The notes beneath the pieces were generated by a model. That model saw nothing but the letters and a program-made list of their open reading frames with translations. It had not been told where the DNA came from and searched no databases. A stretch of DNA of 5,574 nt. It comes from Candidatus Aminicenantota bacterium. GTDB lineage: Bacteria > Acidobacteriota > Aminicenantia > Aminicenantales > Saccharicenantaceae. The DNA is taken from contig JALHVH010000291.1 of assembly GCA_022867105.1 (NCBI GenBank), positions 1-5,574 on the forward strand, written 5' to 3'. Positions 1-4,958 of this stretch are shown here, piece after piece. Position numbers and translations under genes: made by a program. Positions within the stretch are counted from its first letter, which is position 1. The number at the start of each line of letters is the position of its first letter.

Positions 1-1
1 A

Positions 2-616
2 CGCGTCGTCCGGCACGCCCTGGCACTCTACCCGGCCTCGCGCAACCGCATGCCCGAGCCGTTCCTGGAAGAACTCAATCGGAGCAGCGAAAAAGATCCC
101 GCCGCCTCCGCCAAGGAATACGTGCAGTGGCAGAGGGGTGTTCTGACGAAGACCCCAACGACGTTGATGAGATCATGGGTCGACACCGTGGCCGCGCACG
201 ACAACATGTGGCTGGTGCTGGTTTTTCACGGCGTCGACGGCGTCGGCTGGGAACCGACGACGGGCGCGGAGCTCGAGGAGTATTTCCGCACCATCAAGTC
301 GAAGAAAGATCGGGTGTGGGTGGCGACGTTCGGGGATGTGACGAAGTACATGCGGGAACGGATGCACGGCACGGCGGGAACGTCCCGGACCGGAGATGCG
401 ATCGAAGTGACGCTCCGCCACGACTTAGAGGACGACATTTATGACCTGCCGCTGACGCTGAAGACGAATGTGCCGGCGGCGTGGTCCGTTGTCGAAGTGC
501 GGCAGGGAAGCCACGTCCAGCGCATGCCCGTTCTCAGAGACAATGCGGGGAGCTGGGTCATGTATCAGGCCTCGCCCAACGCGGGCGTGGTGACGCTGAC
601 CAAGGAGACAAACTAA
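2..616 (+). CDS. Polysaccharide deacetylase family protein, C-terminal part (5' end outside window)
   Basis: The frame is open from base 2 and ends at TAA 614-616, giving 204 residues; the ATG at 50 is internal because coding sequence continues upstream of it (visible start RVVRHALALYPAS). From memory of the family, the segment LVLVFHGVDGVGWEP (visible residues about 70-84, His76-Gly77) followed by VWVATFGDVTKYMRER (about 105-120) is the C-terminal end of the NodB-like (CE4) barrel of polysaccharide deacetylases. These enzymes remove acetyl groups from N-acetyl sugars with a divalent metal. The metal-binding Asp-His-His part would lie upstream and cannot be checked. Residues from about 135 onward (LRHDLEDDIYDLPLTLKT through SPNAGVVTLTK) look like the small beta-rich tail common in this subfamily. 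The gene is convergent with the next one, so they are not in one operon. Family assignment is good; substrate is unknown. Confidence 0.82.
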   Translation, partial: RVVRHALALYPASRNRMPEPFLEELNRSSEKDPAASAKEYVQWQRGVLTKTPTTLMRSWVDTVAAHDNMWLVLVFHGVDGVGWEPTTGAELEEYFRTIKSKKDRVWVATFGDVTKYMRERMHGTAGTSRTGDAIEVTLRHDLEDDIYDLPLTLKTNVPAAWSVVEVRQGSHVQRMPVLRDNAGSWVMYQASPNAGVVTLTKETN

Positions 617-636
617 GGCGTCCTGCCGGCCGGGCC

Positions 637-655
637 CGGGTTCGTCAAGAACCCG
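637..655. terminator. GC hairpin between convergent genes, possible bidirectional terminator
   Basis: CGGGTTC (637-643) pairs perfectly with GAACCCG (649-655) around a 5-base loop, GTCAA. It lies 21 bases after the deacetylase stop and 14 bases from the hydrolase stop on the other strand, where a shared terminator would be expected. No T-tract follows on either strand, so intrinsic termination is uncertain. Confidence 0.45.
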
Positions 656-668
656 CGTGGCGCCGCCT

Positions 669-2036
669 TCATCGAGGCAGCCAGTAGCGGATCTGCCGGC
701 CCACGCGCTCGGCGCTCGGCGGTCCGAGATTGGACAAGACGGCGACGACGTAACCGCTCTGAGGGTCCCATTCGAGGACCGCGTTGAGCCCGGGGGCGCC
801 GCCGGCGATCCCGAACCCGCCGCGTATCTCCTCGCCGGCTCCGGCGAGTGTTCCCTTGCCGAGGGCGATCGTATATTTAAGGAGGTCCCGCGCCGTGGAA
901 TATCCGCCGCCCGCGGAACTCCCCCTCCCGGGCAGGGTCTCGTAATTCGGCTTCCAGGACGAACCGTCCCGGACGTAGCCTATGGCGCGGTTGGGGACCG
1001 CGGCATCTTTTTCATACGAGGCCGAATCGTTCATGCCGGCCGGCTTGAAGATGTGATCTCGGACATAGGTGTAGTAATCCGCGCCCGAGGCCTTTTCGAT
1101 GATCAGGCCCAGGACGACATATCCTCCGTTGGAGTATTGCTCCCTGGCGCCCGGCTCGAATTCGAGAGGCTTGTCGGCGAAGAGCGGGAGATAATCCGCG
1201 AGCGACCGGATCTTCTCCTTCGGCGCGGCAACATACCTGTCGCCGAAGAAATCGCCGACGCCCGAGGTCATGTTCAGGAGATGGCGGACCGTCACCTTCG
1301 CGGCGGCGTCCCTGTTCGGATAGTCCGGCAGGAACTTCCCGACGGGGTCGTCGAGCGAAACCTTCTTTTCCGCGACCAACTGACGGATGGCGAGCCCCGT
1401 GAAGGACTTGTTGATGGAGCCGACGTTGAATTTCGTGTCGATGCGGTTCGGGATCTTCTTTTCCCGGTCGGCGTAGCCGTAGGCCTGCTCGAAGAGCGAA
1501 ACGCCGTTTTGGGCGACGAGGATGACACCGGAAAAATCCTCCGCGCGGGACACTTTTTCGCCGTATTCCCTGACGGCGGCAAGGAGTTCGTCGTTGTTTT
1601 TCTTAGCAGCCGCCGATGCGCTTTCCTCCCCGGCGTCCTCCATGGCCTCGATGCGGATGCCGAGGAGCCCGAACGGCTCGGCCGGTTCGAATTGGAAATC
1701 CAGTCGGACGAACGGGCCGTTTGCCGTCCGGGCGACGACGCTCACAAAATCGCTTCGGGATTCGACGAGCTTCTGAAGCTCGAGGGAGCCCAGACGGTCA
1801 TGCATCTGCTTATATCTTTCCATCCGGGCCTCGACGGGGGTCTTTTGGAGCGCGCCCTTTGCTATGTGGCCGGCGAAGAATTCCCGCATGGCCGACTCCC
1901 CCGCGTTAAAGGCTCTGACATAGGCTTCGACATGCCGGCCGGCCGGCGTCTCGGGGAGGGCCGCCTGGGTATCCCCGGAGTGCCCGACGACGGCCAATAC
2001 AGAGAACGCGAAGATGGGAACGAACCAATTCTTCAT
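669..2036 (-). CDS. Secreted serine hydrolase, beta-lactamase/PBP (class C-like) fold, with N-terminal NTF2-like region
   Basis: The protein has 455 residues from the ATG at 2036. That start is chosen over the upstream one at 2084 because AGGAGG sits 8 bases before it and because it begins a signal peptide: a hydrophobic core at about 4-17 and a likely cleavage after TQA at 25. Residues about 30-130 (AYVRAFNAGESAMREFF and on) resemble the small NTF2-like domain often fused to these hydrolases. The catalytic part spans about 165-455. It has S207-I-N-K210 (SxxK nucleophile and base), LLNMTSG at 253-259, and Y301-S-N303 (YxN). The third motif, usually HxG in GHGGGAPG, reads GIAGGAPG at 409-416, so the His is Ile. 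The stretch between YSTARDLLKY and this motif is short. The enzyme probably hydrolyses an ester, amide or peptide bond in the periplasm or outside the cell. True beta-lactamase activity is not implied; the substrate is unknown. Confidence 0.88.
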   Translation of the reverse strand: MKNWFVPIFAFSVLAVVGHSGDTQAALPETPAGRHVEAYVRAFNAGESAMREFFAGHIAKGALQKTPVEARMERYKQMHDRLGSLELQKLVESRSDFVSVVARTANGPFVRLDFQFEPAEPFGLLGIRIEAMEDAGEESASAAAKKNNDELLAAVREYGEKVSRAEDFSGVILVAQNGVSLFEQAYGYADREKKIPNRIDTKFNVGSINKSFTGLAIRQLVAEKKVSLDDPVGKFLPDYPNRDAAAKVTVRHLLNMTSGVGDFFGDRYVAAPKEKIRSLADYLPLFADKPLEFEPGAREQYSNGGYVVLGLIIEKASGADYYTYVRDHIFKPAGMNDSASYEKDAAVPNRAIGYVRDGSSWKPNYETLPGRGSSAGGGYSTARDLLKYTIALGKGTLAGAGEEIRGGFGIAGGAPGLNAVLEWDPQSGYVVAVLSNLGPPSAERVGRQIRYWLPR

Positions 2037-2044
2037 GCGAATGT

Positions 2045-2050
2045 CCTCCT
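2045..2050 (-). promoter_or_regulatory. Ribosome binding site of the serine hydrolase
   Basis: The minus strand reads AGGAGG followed by 8 bases and then ATG at 2036. This is a near-perfect Shine-Dalgarno sequence and decides the start codon, removing 16 residues that the longer open frame would add. Confidence 0.85.
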
Positions 2051-2070
2051 TCTCTTGAATCCGTGGTCGC

Positions 2071-2114
2071 AAAAGAAAAAACACGCGGCCCTTGCATATC
2101 GTTGCGGCCGGCGC
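2071..2114 (-). terminator. Candidate rho-independent terminator downstream of the CDF exporter gene
   Basis: On the minus strand, CGGCC pairs with GGCCG, extended past one bulged base by three more pairs (GCG with CGT, including one G-U). The loop contains a further possible GCA/TGC pairing. Directly after the arm comes TTTTTTCTTTT (2081 down to 2071). The T-tract lies about 100 bases past the exporter stop and some 20 bases before the hydrolase ribosome binding site. It could end the exporter transcript or act as a leader attenuator for the hydrolase. The stem is imperfect, so confidence is moderate. Confidence 0.4.
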
Positions 2115-2122
2115 CGTCTTTT

Positions 2123-2153
2123 CGGCACGTTCGCTTCCGGACCCGCACGTTTG
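2123..2153. repeat. GCACGTT direct repeat with exact 20-bp period
   Basis: GCACGTT occurs at 2125-2131 and again at 2145-2151. The wider 11-base windows at 2123-2133 and 2143-2153 match at 9 of 11 positions. A 20-bp period is about two helical turns, so a protein could contact both copies on one face. They lie in the 142-bp gap upstream of the hydrolase. I could not find a convincing -35/-10 pair for that gene nearby, so a regulatory role is only a guess. Confidence 0.25.
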
Positions 2154-2178
2154 TCCCCGCCCCTTTCGATCCCCGCCC

Positions 2179-3105
2179 TTAGCCCGGATCCTCGCAGGTC
2201 CCGGTCGGGCAAGAGGGCTCGTCGGCCTCCTCGGTCTGGATCGTAGAGTGCCGGATGCCGAAACGGGATGTCAGGATGTTGTTGGCGTCCCGGAGGACGG
2301 CCCGCGGGTCCGTCCCCTTCCGGACCGTCAGGTGAGCGCTTAGGGAGATGAAGCCCGAGGTAATCGTCCAGACGTGGAAGTCGTGGACGTCGAGGACGCC
2401 GGGGACTTCGACCAGAGCCCGGTTCATGCCCGGGATGTCAAGGCCCGCCGGCGCGCCCTCCATGAAAATGCGGAACGAATCCCGGATGAGCCGGCCCGAA
2501 CTCCACAGGATCAGGACGCAGACGCCCGCGCTCACGATGGGATCCCAGAGGTATGAGCCGGTCAGCTTGATGAGCAGGGCCGCGGCCAAGACGCCGACGC
2601 TCCCCAGCGCGTCGGCCACGACGTGCAGGAACGCCCCCCGGATGTTGAGGTTCCGCTCGCGGCTCCGGAAAAGGATCGTCCCGACGGTGATATTGGCCAC
2701 GAGGCCGAGCGCGGCAATTGTGAGCATCAGGCCGCTCTTGACCGGCTGGGGAGATTTCAGCCTCAGAAAGGCCTCGTAGCCGATGAACCCTGAGATGACC
2801 CAGAGCGCCAGCCCGTTCAGGAAGGCGGCGAAGATCTCGAAGCGGCGCCAGCCGAACGTGCGCTCGGACGTGCGCGGGCGAGCCGAGAGCCAGAAGGCGA
2901 AGAGGCCGAGGCCGAGCGCCGCGACATCGGTCAGCATGTGACCGGCATCCGCAAGGAGGGCCAGGCTGTGGCTCAGGAACCCGCCCGCGGCCTCGACAAG
3001 CATCATGGCCGCGGTGATGGCCAGGGCGATCCGCAGGGGCCTCTTCCGTTCCGTCAGGGCGTGGGACGGACGGCCGCTGTTCCGTGAATGGACGTCACCC
3101 GTCAT
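2179..3105 (-). CDS. Cation diffusion facilitator (CDF) family zinc/divalent metal exporter, CzcD/ZitB-like
   Basis: The 308-residue inner-membrane antiporter would export Zn2+ and similar ions in exchange for protons. Six membrane segments are visible at about 25-43, 47-73, 92-115, 125-146, 158-180 and 186-204. The transport-site pattern HxxxD occurs in TM2 (H56-MLT-D60, in LLADAGHMLTD) and TM5 (H161-VVA-D165, in FLHVVADALGS), the signature of the Zn-type branch. The cytoplasmic C-terminal domain (about 220-292) has VLDVHDFHVW with H241 and H244, then H258 and H286 in GIRHSTIQTE, as in the family. The His-rich loop common in CzcD and ZitB is absent. The tail ends with C299 and C304. Its start lies 11 bases inside the end of abiEii. 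Only a weak AAGAG precedes the ATG, suggesting translational coupling. Base composition returns to the high-GC background here, so it is likely native while the gene upstream is acquired. Metal specificity cannot be read. Confidence 0.93.
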   Translation of the reverse strand: MTGDVHSRNSGRPSHALTERKRPLRIALAITAAMMLVEAAGGFLSHSLALLADAGHMLTDVAALGLGLFAFWLSARPRTSERTFGWRRFEIFAAFLNGLALWVISGFIGYEAFLRLKSPQPVKSGLMLTIAALGLVANITVGTILFRSRERNLNIRGAFLHVVADALGSVGVLAAALLIKLTGSYLWDPIVSAGVCVLILWSSGRLIRDSFRIFMEGAPAGLDIPGMNRALVEVPGVLDVHDFHVWTITSGFISLSAHLTVRKGTDPRAVLRDANNILTSRFGIRHSTIQTEEADEPSCPTGTCEDPG

Positions 3106-4036
3106 TGTCTATCTCTTGAGGCCGCCACGGCCCTCCGGGTGACCAGAGCTTATCAAAAGACTCTCCCCTCGCCGCCGCTCTGGCCGCAGGCATAAGGAAT
3201 TTGCGAACGGATTCAACAACCTCAGCAAAATCTTTCTCTAGACTCATAGCATTCGTCTGAATCAAGAAATGGTTCCATTGAGCTCTTTTCATCGGATCCA
3301 TCGCAAAATCAATCGAGAGCCCACTGGGAGTCCGCCGGGGAATAGGAGTTCTTTGTCGCTCGAAAGTCGCGACAAGAGCATCGGACAGATCTTCCCCCTT
3401 GAAATCGAATTTTTGCGAAAGGTAAAAGATATCGAAATAGTCCTTCATCCGGCTGTTTCTCATGCCCAGATCCACCGCCGCATGAAATTTTTCCGCTATC
3501 ATAGTTTCACGGGCGTAGGCTCTCAGTCGCGGGGCAGGGAAATCTAGGAGAACGGGGTAACTGACTATTTTCGCCGGCGGGATGCACGCATCCCCGAAGC
3601 CCACGTCGATTTGTAGATGGACGTTGGCCTTCCCCAGCACTCCTCTAAGGGTGATCCGTATCCCCCCGAAAATGTTCTGCCTGCGGACTTCTTGCGCCTG
3701 GACACTCCCGGGAAGAAACCTGATCCCGTCGGGTTCGGCCTGGACTTCGCAAATTTTACGGAAATCAGAGGCAAGACGTTCCAATGAGGGCGGCTGCAAG
3801 CTAAGAAAGTCCGCATCGCGGGTCGTTCGGTGCAGCTCCTTACTCCAGACTCCAAAAAGCAGAGCCCCTTTGAGGATGAAGTGAAGTCGGGAACGCGAAA
3901 CGCTCATCCTGTAGAGAAACCGCTCCAATGCGTACTTCGTCAGTAGAACGTTGAACTCGACCTGAGTCTGCCGGGAGATGTTTAGCAGCCGTTGTTTTAC
4001 GGAGGCGGGGAGGTTCGTCAGTTGAGCAACGCTCAT
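3095..4036 (-). CDS. abiEii: AbiEii/AbiGii family nucleotidyltransferase toxin
   Basis: The 313-residue protein is full length for this subfamily. The nucleotidyltransferase core starts with LKGALLFGVW (K56-G57), then TTRDADFL with the catalytic pair D74 and D76, and a third acidic residue D144 in LQIDVGFGD. The conserved downstream block is YARETMIAEKFHAAVDLGM (about 174-192) followed by SRMKDYFDIFYL (195-206, with K198, D199 and D202). The C-terminus keeps the family's FLMPA and WSPGGPW segments, so it is not truncated. Known relatives transfer nucleotides, and some (MenT toxins) act on tRNA 3' ends and block translation; the target here is inferred only by family. Its ATG overlaps the abiEi stop as ATGA, with no strong Shine-Dalgarno sequence, so toxin synthesis is probably coupled to antitoxin translation. 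Lower GC than its neighbours suggests acquisition. No frameshift or lost active-site residue is seen, so it should be functional. Confidence 0.93.
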   Translation of the reverse strand: MSVAQLTNLPASVKQRLLNISRQTQVEFNVLLTKYALERFLYRMSVSRSRLHFILKGALLFGVWSKELHRTTRDADFLSLQPPSLERLASDFRKICEVQAEPDGIRFLPGSVQAQEVRRQNIFGGIRITLRGVLGKANVHLQIDVGFGDACIPPAKIVSYPVLLDFPAPRLRAYARETMIAEKFHAAVDLGMRNSRMKDYFDIFYLSQKFDFKGEDLSDALVATFERQRTPIPRRTPSGLSIDFAMDPMKRAQWNHFLIQTNAMSLEKDFAEVVESVRKFLMPAARAAARGESFDKLWSPGGPWRPQEIDNDG

Positions 4037-4635
4037 TGGATGGCTTCAAGGTACGGTTTCATGACGTTCCAAACCCGGCATATCTTGGCATAGGAATAAA
4101 TCTCGTCGGATGTCGCCTCCCGTTCATGGAGACATTCTCTGACCGCTTCGATGGCCGCCTCCAGCCCGATGCGATTCCGGAATTTGAAGCAGTCGGCGAC
4201 AGTTTTAGCGGGATTATAGATCCTGACCACGACTCCTTCGATCGTATGCTCATCGATCCCTTCAGAAAAGGACGGGCCGGAGAGTCGAATAACCGATATC
4301 GGCGGATAAGAAAGACGGGGTTGGGCGCTCCCCTTTTCGAGAGCCAGCCAGATCTTTCGGGGAAGTTGGGTCCCGATGTTGTGAAAACGCAGGGCCGACG
4401 TCAGGCAAATCACTCCCTTTGGAAGTCGCTTCCCGATTAGGGCGAAATCATGATGCTCCGTGATTTCAGAATCGGCGAGGGTGTACAGGCCTCGTTCAGA
4501 GCGAATGAGAATTTCCTTACTGACCAGCCGCCTGGCGAATTCCGGATGGATTCCCCGGCTAAGGAGGTCCTTGATACGGATCGTCCCCAGTTTCTTGGCT
4601 AGGTCAATTACCGCCTGCTCTTTCGATTTCCCCAT
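4033..4635 (-). CDS. abiEi: AbiEi family antitoxin and transcriptional repressor
   Basis: The 200-residue protein has a winged helix-turn-helix at about 1-55 (EQAVIDLAKKLGTIRIKDLL, then GIHPEFARRLVSKEILIR and the wing ERGLYTL). A C-terminal AbiEi domain follows, with VICLTSALRFHNIGTQLP (75-92) and IYNPAKTVADCFKFRNRIG (139-157), both hallmark segments. In known AbiE systems the antitoxin neutralises AbiEii without a stable complex (classed as type IV) and represses its own promoter by binding inverted repeats. It is first in the operon, overlaps abiEii by 4 bases, and sits 7 bases after a strong -10 box. No Shine-Dalgarno sequence precedes the ATG at 4635, which fits leaderless translation. 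An internal start would cut into the DNA-binding helices, so the annotated ATG is preferred. Sampled GC is about 47%, against about 60% in the flanks. Confidence 0.92.
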   Translation of the reverse strand: MGKSKEQAVIDLAKKLGTIRIKDLLSRGIHPEFARRLVSKEILIRSERGLYTLADSEITEHHDFALIGKRLPKGVICLTSALRFHNIGTQLPRKIWLALEKGSAQPRLSYPPISVIRLSGPSFSEGIDEHTIEGVVVRIYNPAKTVADCFKFRNRIGLEAAIEAVRECLHEREATSDEIYSYAKICRVWNVMKPYLEAIQ

Positions 4636-4683
4636 GTGTAAAAGTATATATATTTATCGACATGTGTCAATACTATTACACAT
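4634..4683. promoter_or_regulatory. Candidate AbiEi operator: three ATGTGT-type half-sites over the promoter
   Basis: On the plus strand ATGTGTAAA lies at 4634-4642 and ATGTGTCAA at 4662-4670, exactly 28 bases apart. The inverted copy TTACACAT is at 4676-4683. The second and third form an imperfect 22-base palindrome at 4662-4683 with perfect 6-base arms, covering the -35 box. The first abuts the -10 box and overlaps the start codon. Binding here would block RNA polymerase. AbiEi autorepression through inverted repeats is known for studied AbiE systems; the assignment to these repeats is inference. Confidence 0.6.
4643..4670 (-). promoter_or_regulatory. Sigma70-type promoter of the abiE operon
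   Basis: On the minus strand a perfect TTGACA (4670 down to 4665) is followed by 16 bases and TATACT (4648 down to 4643), which matches TATAAT at 5 of 6. The -10 box ends 7 bases before the abiEi ATG, so transcription should begin at or within a base or two of the start codon. The region is AT-rich against a GC-rich background. Confidence 0.8.
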
Positions 4684-4717
4684 CGCCCATGAATTCTTGC
4701 TACGGATCCGTCCCTTT

Positions 4718-4734
4718 AATAACCTGACTTTTCC
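4718..4734 (+). repeat. Left terminal inverted repeat of the IS remnant
   Basis: AATAACCTGACTTTTCC matches the reverse complement of 4920-4936 at 15 of 17 positions, including a 10-base perfect core at 4722-4731. Confidence 0.65.
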
Positions 4735-4932
4735 ATCAAAAATGCTCACTACAATCTTAATGCCTGAAATCCTCTGGAAAATCAAGCGGGGCAACGCCGT
4801 CTACCTGGCCGAAGTCGAAAGCGTCCGCGTCGACGGCAAGGTCATCCAGAGGCATCTCCGGTATGTCGGTAAAGAGGTCGATTCGAAGCTCCTCCGTCGG
4901 TGTCGTGTATGAAAATGGCGGCAAAGTCAGGT
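4722..4932 (+). mobile_element. Internally deleted insertion sequence or MITE-like remnant
   Basis: A 10-base core ACCTGACTTT at 4722-4731 is repeated in inverse as AAAGTCAGGT at 4923-4932; extended to 17 bases the ends match at 15. Between them, starting 28 bases inside the left end, is the first 50 codons of a transposase-like reading frame, stopping 10 bases before the right core. The whole is about 211 bp, far shorter than a full IS, so most of the transposase is missing. No clear target-site duplication is seen; only AAT occurs next to both ends (4718-4720 and 4933-4935). It lies between the abiE operator and the htpX-like stop codon. Confidence 0.6.
4760..4912 (+). pseudogene. Transposase N-terminal fragment (IS4/IS1634-like), truncated
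   Basis: From ATG 4760 (an in-frame ATG at 4742 is also possible) to TGA 4910-4912 the frame encodes 50 residues. The segment KIKRGNAVYLAEVESVRVDG followed by KVIQRHLRYVGKEVDSK resembles the N-terminal beta-strand region of IS1634-type (IS4 superfamily) transposases, which open with a short 'name of element, chain of Tyr-Leu, VES, recognised repeat HLRYVGKE' pattern before the catalytic DDE domain. After VDSK the sequence turns into LLRRCRV and a stop, unlike the family, so a deletion junction probably lies near 4885-4895. No DDE residues remain and the product cannot be active. No ribosome binding site is evident. The family name is from memory of similar proteins and is less certain than the truncation. 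Confidence 0.55.
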
Positions 4933-4936
4933 AATT
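4920..4936 (-). repeat. Right terminal inverted repeat of the IS remnant
   Basis: Read on the minus strand it is AATTACCTGACTTTGCC, pairing with the left repeat at 4718-4734 with two mismatches. It begins 7 bases after the stop codon of the transposase fragment. Confidence 0.65.
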
Positions 4937-4958
4937 GAGAGAACTCGTCTTCTGGTTC

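Noticed and set aside
657..2246. 529-codon plus-strand open frame opposite the serine hydrolase
   Set aside because: It is the antisense shadow of a high-GC gene. The minus-strand frame has a signal peptide, ribosome binding site and SxxK/YxN motifs; this one shows no family features.
2348..2779. 143-codon plus-strand open frame opposite the CDF exporter
   Set aside because: Low-complexity composition, no motif, and fully inside a clear CDF gene on the other strand.
4702..4711. Perfect 10-base palindrome ACGGATCCGT
   Set aside because: Single copy between the abiE operator and the IS relic, with no repeat or promoter linked to it; a 10-base palindrome can arise by chance.
4460..4759. 5' part of the plus-strand open frame that runs into the transposase fragment
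   Set aside because: It is antisense to abiEi, then crosses the AT-rich promoter and the left inverted repeat. Recognisable protein begins only near 4760.
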